Of a DNA stretch of 64,000 bases, positions 33,532 through 41,629 are shown in pieces; the stretch's first letter is position 1; every line of letters begins with the position of its first letter. The DNA comes from Thioclava arctica. GTDB lineage: Bacteria > Pseudomonadota > Alphaproteobacteria > Rhodobacterales > Rhodobacteraceae. The stretch covers positions 491,553 through 555,552 of the forward strand of contig NZ_JBFRYC010000003.1 of the NCBI RefSeq assembly GCF_040892615.1, written 5' to 3'. The translations under genes and the position numbers were made by a program. Below the pieces are notes generated by a model. The model was not told where the DNA came from, did not search any database, and saw nothing but the letters and a program-made list of their open reading frames with translations.

Positions 33532-34931
33532 AGCTTGTCCCCGATCAGGAATTCAGCGGCGCGATCCAGCCGGATATGCGGCGGGCCTTCGCCGGGTTTC
33601 AGGATCACCGGGGCGGGAGCGAAATTCATGATCGCGTAATCCTCATCCAGCCACGCTTGCGCGCCCTGAGCCGCAGGGGCCAGCAGATGTGCGGGGTCTG
33701 AGGGCAGTTCACCGGGATAAAGCGCCACCGATTTGCCAGTCTCAAGGCGGCCGCGCACCGCCTTCAAGGTCGCGCTATCATGGGTGATCTCTTCTTCGGT
33801 GGTCGTGCGCAGCGCTGCCAGCGACAGAGCCAGCGTCTTGGCGCCTGAGAAATCTGCGCGATCCTTGGCCTCGCGCAGCAGCGCGCCGGTGATCGCGGTC
33901 AGGCGGGCATGTTGCGAATGGTGCAAATGATCGGCCTTGGTCGCGGCAAACAGGATGCGTTCGACGCGGCGCGCGCCCAGAAGCGAGGCGAGCCAACCCG
34001 CCGTACCGGGGCGAAATGCCGACAGGATGTCGGCCATCGAACCGCGCAGATCTTCGAGCGCCGCTGGCCCGGCATGGATCGCGCCCAGCACATCGACCAG
34101 CACCACCTGCCGGTCGATCTTGGCAAAATGATCGCGAAAGAACGGGCGCACGATTTCGCGTTTATAGGCCTCGTAGCGGCGCTCCATCTCGCGACGCAAC
34201 GAGCCGCGTGGGGCCGCCCCTTCAGGCAAGGGCGCGAAGGTCAGTGCCGGTGATCCGGCCAACTCTCCGGGCAGCAGGAAGCGCCCGGGCGTGCAGTCAG
34301 AGAACCCCGCTTCGCGTGCAGCGTTCAGGTGATCGGTAAAGGCGAATGCCAGCGCCTTGGCGCTTGGTTCGTTAAGCTCGGTCGTGCCATCAACGGCCTC
34401 GGCTTGTTTTAGATATTCCGCACCCTTGGGGCGGTTGGGCAAGCGGGCGAGGGCCTGCGCGCTCCATTGCGTATAGCTCTTGTCCATCAGCCCGAGATCA
34501 AGCAGCCATTCGCCGGGATAATCCACGATATCAAGATGCACCACGCGCGGGCCGCGCAATGCGCCCAGCAAACCGCGCGGCTGGATACGAAAGGAGAGGC
34601 GCAGTTCGGACACCGCACGGGTGCCTTCGGGCCAATGCGGGTTTGGGCCGGTCAGCGCGGCGAGGTGGCTTTCATAGTCAAAACGCGGCACGGTATCGTC
34701 GGGCTGGGGTTGCAGGAAGGCGGCGGTGATGTCGTTGGCCGCGCTTAGCGCAGGCATGCGTCCGCGATCGAGCAGATTGGCCACCAGCGAGGTGATGAAC
34801 ACCGTCTTGCCCGCGCGCGACAGCCCCGTCACGCCGAGGCGCACAACCGGTTCGAACAGCGTTTGCGAGACCTGCGCGCCGATGCCTTCGAACCCGCGCG
34901 TGATCCCGTCCGCTATATCGGAAATGCCCAA
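33528..34931 (-). CDS. YcjX-like P-loop ATPase/GTPase (DUF463)
   Basis: A 467-residue protein of the YcjX/DUF463 family. The P-loop is GLSRAGKTVFITSLVANLL, and LDIVDYPGEWLLDL and LVDVLGAIHAGP are further signatures of this group. In E. coli YcjX is in the psp envelope-stress regulon; this is family knowledge. The start is most likely TTG at 34931, with GAGGGG six bases upstream and family similarity starting directly after it. An ATG at 35024 lies in frame but adds unrelated residues. It is the first gene of a two-gene unit with the YcjF-like gene. Confidence 0.82.
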   Translation of the reverse strand: MGISDIADGITRGFEGIGAQVSQTLFEPVVRLGVTGLSRAGKTVFITSLVANLLDRGRMPALSAANDITAAFLQPQPDDTVPRFDYESHLAALTGPNPHWPEGTRAVSELRLSFRIQPRGLLGALRGPRVVHLDIVDYPGEWLLDLGLMDKSYTQWSAQALARLPNRPKGAEYLKQAEAVDGTTELNEPSAKALAFAFTDHLNAAREAGFSDCTPGRFLLPGELAGSPALTFAPLPEGAAPRGSLRREMERRYEAYKREIVRPFFRDHFAKIDRQVVLVDVLGAIHAGPAALEDLRGSMADILSAFRPGTAGWLASLLGARRVERILFAATKADHLHHSQHARLTAITGALLREAKDRADFSGAKTLALSLAALRTTTEEEITHDSATLKAVRGRLETGKSVALYPGELPSDPAHLLAPAAQGAQAWLDEDYAIMNFAPAPVILKPGEGPPHIRLDRAAEFLIGDKL

Positions 34932-35088
34932 CTGCCGCCCCTCGCTACGATTTCTGGCCCCAAGATAAGCAGTGCCCGGCGCGGTTGAAAGGTGCAATGC
35001 GTCCCGTCTGCCAGTGCCGAGCACCCGCCTGCCCCTTTTCGAGCGCGCCGCAATCCCCTAGATTGGGGCAACCGCACAAGGAGTCAGG

Positions 35089-35805
35089 ATGAGCGAACAG
35101 CGCCAGATCACCGAACAGACCATCGAGACGCTGTTCACACGGGGCTCGGGCGAATACCTGTTTGCGCGCTGGGGACGTCCGATCGTGCCCGTCGTATTTG
35201 GGGTCGAGGCCGGGACTTTGGCGACCGTGAAGGGCGCGGTTGAGGCCGTGGTCGCACTGGCAGGTCACAAGATGGCCGAGACCGACCCCGAGCTTGGCGC
35301 GAACCTGATGATCTTCTTCTTTCGCGACTGGCAGGAATTGCTTGAGGTGCCCAATCTCGATCACCTGATCGACGGTTTGCAAGATCTGGTCGTGCGGCTC
35401 GACGATCAGGGGGCAAGCCAGTATCGGGTGTTCCGGTTCGATCCAGACGGCGCGATCCGGGCCTGTTTCAGTTTCGTGCGTATGGATGCGGGGCTTGATG
35501 AGGTGCCCGCCGAGGTGATTGCCCTGCAACAAGCGGTGCAGATGATCGTGCTCTGGTCTGACACGGCTTTTGGCGAACGCTCGCCCCTTGCGGTGGTGCG
35601 CGGTGTCACCGTTTTGCGCCCCGAGATTGCGGCGGTGATCGCGGCGAGCTACGACCCGGTGATGCCTGCGGTGGCGCGCGATCCGGTGCATGCGCTGCGG
35701 CTGGCGGCGCGCGCAAGCCTGCGCCAAGACGCCGCCACACAAGCGGTGCGCGATCTCAATCGCGAAGTCGGAGAAGCAGATCAAGGGCCCCCTGATGACG
35801 CATGA
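35089..35805 (+). CDS. Conserved hypothetical protein upstream of ybgC
   Basis: A 238-residue soluble protein that I cannot place. No signal peptide, membrane segment or catalytic motif is visible. Features include GSGEYLFARWGRPIVPVVFG at the start, FFFRDWQELLEVPNLDHLID, and a later block around RVFRFDPDGAIRACFSFVRM. AAGGAG precedes the ATG by five bases. Its last 11 bases overlap the ybgC start, so the two are translationally coupled, and through ybgC it is placed at the head of the tol-pal cluster. A role in envelope function is therefore possible but only inferred. Confidence 0.7.
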   Translation: MSEQRQITEQTIETLFTRGSGEYLFARWGRPIVPVVFGVEAGTLATVKGAVEAVVALAGHKMAETDPELGANLMIFFFRDWQELLEVPNLDHLIDGLQDLVVRLDDQGASQYRVFRFDPDGAIRACFSFVRMDAGLDEVPAEVIALQQAVQMIVLWSDTAFGERSPLAVVRGVTVLRPEIAAVIAASYDPVMPAVARDPVHALRLAARASLRQDAATQAVRDLNREVGEADQGPPDDA

Positions 35806-36196
35806 ATTTCCGATCCGAGTCTATTACGAGGACACCGATCTTGCGGGGATCGTCTATTACGCCAACTACCTGAAATTCATTGAACGCGGGCGGTCGGAAT
35901 TTATCCGCTCGCTCGGGGTCGATCAGGTGGCGCTCAAGGCCAATCATGGCATCGTTTTTGCCGTGCGCCGGGTCGAGGCAGACTATCTGCGCCCCGCGAA
36001 ATTCGATGATCAACTGGTGGTCGTAACGGCGTTGGTGGCCGATACCGGGGCGCGGCTTGTGATGGATCAGGCCGTGACGCGCGATGGCGAAATGCTGTTC
36101 ACAGCCACTGTGACGATCGTGTGCTTGGGCGAGGGCGGTGCGCCTCAGCGACTTCCCGCCGATATACGCCGCAAACTGGCGCCCAAACTGCATTGA
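35795..36196 (+). CDS. ybgC: YbgC acyl-CoA thioesterase (tol-pal associated)
   Basis: A 133-residue hotdog-fold thioesterase. The catalytic signature is YYEDTDLAGIVYYANYLKFI with ERGRSEF following; D13/D15 are the candidate catalytic aspartate positions. YbgC heads tol-pal clusters in many proteobacteria, where it hydrolyses short or acyl-carrier-bound acyl chains and is linked to phospholipid metabolism. It overlaps the unknown gene before it by 11 bases, and tolQ follows after 118 bases. Confidence 0.92.
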   Translation: MTHEFPIRVYYEDTDLAGIVYYANYLKFIERGRSEFIRSLGVDQVALKANHGIVFAVRRVEADYLRPAKFDDQLVVVTALVADTGARLVMDQAVTRDGEMLFTATVTIVCLGEGGAPQRLPADIRRKLAPKLH

Positions 36197-36198
36197 AT

Positions 36199-36294
36199 GG
36201 GGCCATCCTAGGGCGCGATTACAACGTTGTTATGGCGTTCCCCTTACTGCTGGGGTAGAATCGCTGGTAATCAGAGCCACGACAACGTGGCCCC
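36199..36294 (+). promoter_or_regulatory. Hairpin-rich leader before tolQ
   Basis: Between ybgC and tolQ, GGGGCCA (36199-36205) and TGGCCCC (36288-36294) bracket the leader. Inside lie the 10-base palindrome ACAACGTTGT (36221-36230), the CCCC...GGGG pair at 36240-36255 and GCCACG-ACAA-CGTGGC (36276-36291). These may form a folded leader or operator sites. No clear U-tract is seen, so it is not a simple terminator. Confidence 0.4.
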
Positions 36295-36314
36295 AAAAAC
36301 GGCGAGCAGTATTC

Positions 36315-37010
36315 ATGGACCAATCTTCGCTTGCGATGGCGCAGGAGATCGACTTCTCCCTGCTGGCACTTTTCGTGCGTGCATCGTTTACCGTCAAACT
36401 CGTAATGATCATCCTTGTGGTGGCCAGCTTTTGGTCATGGGCGATCATCGTGCGCAAATTCATCGCTTATCGCGCGGCCAAAGCCGAGGCAGAGGCCTTT
36501 GATCGCGCTTTCTGGTCGGGAGAGCCGCTTGATGAGCTGTTCGACCAGATCGGCCCGGCCCCCGATGGCGCGAGCCAGAAAATCTTTGCCGCTGGTATGA
36601 TGGAGTGGCGACGCTCGCATCGACAAGACGGAGTATTGATCGCCGGGGCGCAGGCGCGCATCGAGCGCTCAATGGATGTGGCGATCCTCAAGGCGACCGA
36701 GGGGCTGAATTACGGCCTGAATTTCCTTGCAACGGTGGGCTCGATCTCGCCCTTCGTGGGGCTGTTCGGCACGGTTTGGGGAATCAAGGTCGCGTTCCAG
36801 GAAATCGCAATTTCGCAAAACACCTCGCTGGCCGTGGTTGCGCCGGGTATTTCCGAGGCGCTGGTGGCAACCGCGCTGGGTCTGCTCGCGGCGATCCCGG
36901 CGGTGATCTTCTATAACAAGCTGTCTTCGGATGCCGACCGGATTGCCTCTGGCTATGAGGCGTTTGCCGACGAATTCACCACCATCCTCTCGCGCCAGTT
37001 GGACGGTTGA
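36315..37010 (+). CDS. tolQ: TolQ proton-channel subunit
   Basis: A 231-residue inner-membrane protein of the TolQ/ExbB family with three membrane segments: one near residue 25-45 and two in the second half (FLATVGSISPFVGLFGTVWG and GISEALVATALGLLAAIPAVIFYN). With TolR it uses the proton gradient to energise TolA, helping the outer membrane constrict at division. The start ATG at 36315 is chosen because the in-frame sequence upstream lies in ybgC and in the leader. tolR begins two bases after the stop. Confidence 0.95.
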   Translation: MDQSSLAMAQEIDFSLLALFVRASFTVKLVMIILVVASFWSWAIIVRKFIAYRAAKAEAEAFDRAFWSGEPLDELFDQIGPAPDGASQKIFAAGMMEWRRSHRQDGVLIAGAQARIERSMDVAILKATEGLNYGLNFLATVGSISPFVGLFGTVWGIKVAFQEIAISQNTSLAVVAPGISEALVATALGLLAAIPAVIFYNKLSSDADRIASGYEAFADEFTTILSRQLDG

Positions 37011-37011
37011 C

Positions 37012-37491
37012 ATGGGCGCGGGGGTTGCAAAACGTAGTTCTGGCGGGTCGCGGCGCAGACGCGGGGGTGCTTCGCGCCATACCGCGATGAGCGAGATCAA
37101 TGTCACACCGATGGTGGACGTGATGCTGGTGTTGTTGGTGATTTTCATGGTGGCTGCACCGATGATGACGGTGGGTGTGCCGCTGGAGCTGCCGAAAACG
37201 GCGGCCAAGGCGGTTCCGACCGAGGCAGAAGTGCCGCTGACAGTGTCGATCCAAGCCGATGGCAAGGTGGCGCTGATGAATTCCGAAGTGCCCGCCGATC
37301 AACTGGTGGCGCGTCTTCAGGCGATCGCGAAAGAGCGCGACAGCAACAAGATCTTCCTGCGTGCAGATGGCAAGATCGCCTATTCGAAAGTGGTCGAGGT
37401 GATGGGGGCGCTCAACGGGGCGGGTTTCTCGAATATCACATTGGTCACCGATGCCGGGGGGCCGCAGATGGCGGCACCTGCCGGGAATTGA
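37012..37491 (+). CDS. tolR: TolR
   Basis: A 159-residue protein of the ExbD/TolR family. A basic cytoplasmic start (SSGGSRRRRGGASRH) leads into one membrane segment with the proton-relay aspartate D36 in NVTPMVDVMLVLLVIFMVAA. A periplasmic domain follows (FLRADGKIAYSKVVEVMGAL). It forms the stator with TolQ. It starts two bases after tolQ; tolA begins 19 bases after it. Confidence 0.95.
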   Translation: MGAGVAKRSSGGSRRRRGGASRHTAMSEINVTPMVDVMLVLLVIFMVAAPMMTVGVPLELPKTAAKAVPTEAEVPLTVSIQADGKVALMNSEVPADQLVARLQAIAKERDSNKIFLRADGKIAYSKVVEVMGALNGAGFSNITLVTDAGGPQMAAPAGN

Positions 37492-37510
37492 GCCCAGGGG
37501 GCACATTTCA

Positions 37511-38749
37511 ATGAACCGGGCGGACAAGATCGGCTATGGTGTTTCGGCGGCGCTCCATGCGGGGGTGATCCTTTGGGCTATCGTGGGCGGGGCTTTGTTT
37601 AAGCCCAAGCCCAACGAGCCCACGGTGATCAGTCAGGTCGCGGTGATGTCGCAGCAGGATTTCAACGCAATGATGGCGTCCGCGCCCAAGGATGCGCCCC
37701 AGCCCACGCCCGATCCGCAAGCGCCCATCGCGCCCAAAACGCCCGATGCCGCGACGCCGCCCGACACGCCCGCACCCGATGTGCAGGCGAAACCCGAACC
37801 CACGCCCAAACCCGTGCCCGCGCCCAAACCCGATGCGCAGCCCGATGTCAGCGCGCTGACCGAGCCGCCCGCGCCCACCGATGTTGCGCAGACGCCGCCG
37901 GTGATGGCGCCGCCTGTCGAGGTGCCGTCAGACACGCTCTCGCCCAAGATTTCGCCGCAGCCCAAGCCCAAGGACGTGCCGCGCGTGGCCCCCACACCGA
38001 CGCCACCACCGCCGCCGGAAGCGAAGGTGGCCGAGACCGCGAAGCCTCAGGAAACGCCCGATCCCACGGCCAAGCCCGTGCCGGTTCCGCCCAAGCCTAA
38101 ACAATCCGAGGCCCCGCCCGAGGCGACCACGGAAATCGTGACCGAAGCGACGAAAACCGACACCGCGCCCGAGACCTCGGCGCCGCTGTCGTCACCGCGT
38201 CCGGCCAGCAAACCCAAACCGCCCGCGCCGACACAAACGGCTGCGGCGGACACGCCAGCCAAGCCTGATACGCCCAGCAAACCGGAAGCAGCCAAACCGG
38301 CACCGGCCAAACCAGCGCCGGAAGCACCCCCGAAAAAGGCCGATTCAAACGCGGCGGTGACGGATGCGCTGGCAGCGGCACTGGGCGGTGAAGGCACGGG
38401 CGGAACCGGTCAGGCCCCGGTGGGTCCGCCGATTACGGCGGGCGAGAAAGACGCGCTGATCGTGGATGTGAAACAGTGCTGGAACGTCGGCGCGCTCAGT
38501 TCGGATGCGCTGCGCACAACGGTCACGCTGTCGGTCGAGATGCGCCCCGATGGCCACCCGATCATCAGCTCGATCAAGCTGGTGGATTCGGCGGGCGGCA
38601 CGGGGGCCGCAGTCGATCAGGCGTTCGAGGCGGGCAAGCGCGCGATTGTGCGCTGTGGCTCGGATGGTTTCCCGCTCCCGTCTGACAAATATGCACAATG
38701 GAAGACGATCGAAATTGATTTCAATCCCGAGAAGATGAGGATGAAATGA
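37511..38749 (+). CDS. tolA: TolA, energy transducer
   Basis: A 412-residue protein. The N-terminus has one membrane segment (SAALHAGVILWAIVGGALF). A long Pro/Lys/Ala-rich periplasmic arm of about 270 residues follows, many repeats of the kind PKPEP/AKP. The C-terminal domain (about 305-412) is TolA/TonB-like, with two cysteines in KQCWNVGAL and AIVRCGSDG that could form a disulphide. TolA links TolQR to Pal and TolB. In enterobacteria the arm is an alpha-helix; here the high proline content suggests an extended, polyproline-like arm. Confidence 0.88.
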   Translation: MNRADKIGYGVSAALHAGVILWAIVGGALFKPKPNEPTVISQVAVMSQQDFNAMMASAPKDAPQPTPDPQAPIAPKTPDAATPPDTPAPDVQAKPEPTPKPVPAPKPDAQPDVSALTEPPAPTDVAQTPPVMAPPVEVPSDTLSPKISPQPKPKDVPRVAPTPTPPPPPEAKVAETAKPQETPDPTAKPVPVPPKPKQSEAPPEATTEIVTEATKTDTAPETSAPLSSPRPASKPKPPAPTQTAAADTPAKPDTPSKPEAAKPAPAKPAPEAPPKKADSNAAVTDALAAALGGEGTGGTGQAPVGPPITAGEKDALIVDVKQCWNVGALSSDALRTTVTLSVEMRPDGHPIISSIKLVDSAGGTGAAVDQAFEAGKRAIVRCGSDGFPLPSDKYAQWKTIEIDFNPEKMRMK

Positions 38750-38852
38750 GCGTTGATCGGCGAATTTCCGCGTGCTGTCATGGGCTTGTGATGCGGGATG
38801 AGGCAAATATCCGTTACAACTCGGGGCAAGCCTCGAGGAAAGGGAGTGTAAA

Positions 38853-40175
38853 ATGATGCGTTTCGTTCTGGCCATGCTGGTGGCGCTGTTCGCAGGCTCG
38901 TTTGGTGCGCTCGCGCAAGACCAAGCGCCGCTGCATATCACGATCACCGATGGTGTGATCGAGCCGCTTCCCTTTGCGATTGCGGGGTTCATCCCGGAAA
39001 CACCCGACGCCACGGATGTCGCAGCCCAGCTAACGCAGGTTGTGTCGAGTGATCTCACTGGCACAGGCCTGTTCCGCGAGATTGCGAAATCCGCCTATAT
39101 TCAGAACATCACCAATTTCGACACGCCCGTGAACTACTCCGACTGGCAGGCGATCAATGCGCAGGCGCTGGTTGTTGGCTCGGTCGCGATGTCGGGCGGC
39201 AAGGTCGTGGTGAAGTTCCGCCTGTTTGATGTGTTCTCGGGCCAGCAGATGGGCGAGGGCCAGCAGCTTGCGGCCTCGCCGGGCAGCTGGCGCAGGCTCG
39301 CGCATAAGGTTTCCGATGTGATCTATTCGCGCATCACTGGCGAGGGGCCGTATTTCGACAGTCGCGTGGTATTCGTCTCGGAAACCGGGCCGAAAAATGC
39401 GCGCCAAAAGCGGCTTGCGGTGATGGATTACGATGGCGCGAATGTCACCTATCTGACCGATGCTTCGACGATCGTGCTGGCGCCGCGCTTTTCGCGCGAT
39501 GGCACCCGGGTGCTTTACACCACGTTTGAAACAGGCTTCCCGCGTATCAAGATGCTCGATGTGGCGACGGCTAGCGCGCGGCTTTTGCCCGATGTGCCCG
39601 GCACGATGACCTTTGCGCCGCGCTTTTCGCCCGATGGCAATAAGGTGGTCTATTCGCTGGAGCAGAACGGCAATACCGACCTATGGATGATGGATATCGC
39701 CAGCGGTCAGACGCAGCGTCTGACCACGAGCCCCTCAATCGAGACCTCGCCGTCGTTTTCCCCCGATGGTTCGCGGATCGTATTTGAAAGCGACCGCTCG
39801 GGCACGCAGCAGTTGTATATCATGTCAGCCGGTGGTGGTGATGCGACCCGGATCAGCTTTGGCGATGGGCGCTATTCAACACCCGTGTGGTCACCGCGCG
39901 GCGATATGATTGCCTTCACCAAGCAAAATAGCGGGCGTTTCCACATTGGCGTGATGCGCACCGATGGCTCTGAGGAGCGTCTGCTGACCTCGAGTTTCCT
40001 TGACGAAGGCCCGACCTGGTCGCCTAATGGCCGTGTCATCATGTTCACCCGCGAAACGCCTGGCGCACAAGGCGAAGCGGCGCTCTATTCGGTCGATATT
40101 TCCGGTCGCAACCTCAAGAAAGTGCCCACTCCGGGGCCTGCATCTGACCCGGCTTGGTCGCCGCTGCTACCGTAA
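38853..40175 (+). CDS. tolB: TolB, periplasmic beta-propeller
   Basis: A 440-residue periplasmic protein with a signal peptide ending near GSFGALAQ. An N-terminal domain is followed by a six-bladed beta-propeller, seen as repeated blocks such as APRFSRDGTRVLYTTF, APRFSPDGNKVVYSLE and SPSFSPDGSRIVFESD. It binds Pal and is released through TolA. AAAGGGAG lies six bases before the ATG; an alternative ATG follows directly. The 103 bases between tolA and tolB hold no gene. Confidence 0.95.
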   Translation: MMRFVLAMLVALFAGSFGALAQDQAPLHITITDGVIEPLPFAIAGFIPETPDATDVAAQLTQVVSSDLTGTGLFREIAKSAYIQNITNFDTPVNYSDWQAINAQALVVGSVAMSGGKVVVKFRLFDVFSGQQMGEGQQLAASPGSWRRLAHKVSDVIYSRITGEGPYFDSRVVFVSETGPKNARQKRLAVMDYDGANVTYLTDASTIVLAPRFSRDGTRVLYTTFETGFPRIKMLDVATASARLLPDVPGTMTFAPRFSPDGNKVVYSLEQNGNTDLWMMDIASGQTQRLTTSPSIETSPSFSPDGSRIVFESDRSGTQQLYIMSAGGGDATRISFGDGRYSTPVWSPRGDMIAFTKQNSGRFHIGVMRTDGSEERLLTSSFLDEGPTWSPNGRVIMFTRETPGAQGEAALYSVDISGRNLKKVPTPGPASDPAWSPLLP

Positions 40176-40195
40176 AGCGCGAATTCACAAACCAA

Positions 40196-40205
40196 CAGTT
40201 AACTG
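40196..40205. promoter_or_regulatory. Palindrome between tolB and pal
   Basis: CAGTTAACTG is a perfect 10-base palindrome 45 bases before the pal start. It could be a protein-binding site, but palindromes of this length also arise by chance. Confidence 0.25.
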
Positions 40206-40249
40206 ATAAACTCGCCTCAAAAGGGCAGATCAACAAAAAGGCGGAGATC

Positions 40250-40774
40250 ATGAATTTTGCAACGAAGGCGGCGCTGGCCGTCGCAATCCTTGGCCTCGCG
40301 GCCTGTTCGAACCCCGACAAATACGGCTCGGGCGCAACCGGACCGGGCGGCACGTTGGGGCCGGCCGGCGCAGGGATCACCCAAGGCGGCATCAATGACC
40401 CGAACTCGCCCGCGTATTTCAGCCAGACGATTGGTGACATGGTGCATTTCTCGGTCGACCAATCGACGCTGAGCGACACCGCACGCGGCATCCTCACCCA
40501 GCAGGCAAGCTGGCTGGTCAGCCATCCCAGCTATACCGCGATCATCGAAGGTCATGCTGACGAACAGGGCACGCGCGAATACAACCTTGCACTGGGCGCC
40601 CGCCGGGCCAATGCCGCGCAGGAATTTTTGGTCAGCCAAGGCGTTGCCGGCAATCGTTTGCGCACGGTGTCTTATGGTAAAGAACGCCCGCTCGCGATCT
40701 GCTCGACCGAAGAATGCTATGCCAAGAACCGGCGCGCGGTCACTGTGATCTCGCAATCGGCAGCGGGGAGCTAA
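40250..40774 (+). CDS. pal: Pal, peptidoglycan-associated lipoprotein
   Basis: A 174-residue outer-membrane lipoprotein. The lipobox LAAC puts the lipidated cysteine near residue 20. A Gly-rich linker leads to the OmpA-type peptidoglycan-binding domain, with IIEGHADEQGTREYNLALGA and RRAVTVISQ. It anchors the outer membrane to the wall and binds TolB. AAGGCGGAG stands before the ATG at 40250. Confidence 0.95.
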   Translation: MNFATKAALAVAILGLAACSNPDKYGSGATGPGGTLGPAGAGITQGGINDPNSPAYFSQTIGDMVHFSVDQSTLSDTARGILTQQASWLVSHPSYTAIIEGHADEQGTREYNLALGARRANAAQEFLVSQGVAGNRLRTVSYGKERPLAICSTEECYAKNRRAVTVISQSAAGS

Positions 40775-40780
40775 GGCGCT

Positions 40781-41629
40781 ATGCTGCGGGCTTTGACATT
40801 GAGTGCGGCGCTTTTGATAAGCGCCGCCATCCCGGGGTTCGCGCAAGATGCGAACCGTGCTCAGACATTGGCTGACATCAAGACGCAACTGGGCCAGTTG
40901 CAGAGCGAGATCGACGGTCTGCGCCAACAGCTCAAATCCTCGGGTGCGGCGGGTCTGCAACAAGCCGGGGGATCGTCCGCGCTAGAGCGGATGGATTCGA
41001 TGGAGCTGTCGCTGAGCCATCTGACGGATCGTGTCGAAGAAACGGAAAACAAGATCAACCGCGTGGTGGCCGATGGCACGAACCGGGTGGGCGATCTGGA
41101 ATACCGCGTCTGCGAAATGGAAGAGCGCTGCGATATCTCGACCTTGGGCAAGACCAAACCCCTCGGGGGCGGGTCTGGCGATAGCACTGCGGTCAATTCG
41201 GTAACCGCTCCTGCGCCCGATAGCGCGCCTGCGGGCCCTGATCTTGCGATCAACGAGAAATCGGATTTCGAGGCTGGGAAAAAGGCCTATGACGCGGGCG
41301 ATTACGCCTCGGCTGCTGACCTGTTGGAGACGTTCAAGGAAACCTATCCCGGTTCACCCTTGATGGGCGATGCGCTGTATTATCGTGGGGATGCGCTCTC
41401 GAAAGAAGGCGATACCGCCAATGCGGCGCGGGCTTGGTTGGCCGGATTCTCGGCGGACCCCAGTGGCAAGCGCGCGGGCGATAACCTGTTGTCGCTGGGC
41501 AAGGCGCTGGGTAAATTGGGGCAGACTTCCGAGGCTTGCACGACGTTGGCTCAAGTCGGCGCACGCTTCTCCGGCTCGTCGGCCGCCATGGAGGCGCAAA
41601 CCGCGCGGCAATCGCTGGGGTGCCAGTGA
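40781..41629 (+). CDS. cpoB: CpoB/YbgF, Tol-linked division coordinator
   Basis: A 282-residue periplasmic protein. A signal peptide (to about GFAQ) is followed by a coiled-coil trimerisation helix around residues 27-100 (DIKTQLGQLQSEIDGLRQQL), a cysteine pair (VCEMEERC), a linker, and TPR repeats from about 160. In E. coli CpoB couples TolA energy to the peptidoglycan synthase PBP1B during septation. It begins six bases after pal. Its stop overlaps the tilS start (GTGA). Confidence 0.92.
   Translation: MLRALTLSAALLISAAIPGFAQDANRAQTLADIKTQLGQLQSEIDGLRQQLKSSGAAGLQQAGGSSALERMDSMELSLSHLTDRVEETENKINRVVADGTNRVGDLEYRVCEMEERCDISTLGKTKPLGGGSGDSTAVNSVTAPAPDSAPAGPDLAINEKSDFEAGKKAYDAGDYASAADLLETFKETYPGSPLMGDALYYRGDALSKEGDTANAARAWLAGFSADPSGKRAGDNLLSLGKALGKLGQTSEACTTLAQVGARFSGSSAAMEAQTARQSLGCQ

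Noticed and set aside
37680..38340. TolA repeat region as a tandem DNA repeat
   Set aside because: Pro/Lys/Ala-rich protein with irregular units and no constant DNA period; a protein composition effect.
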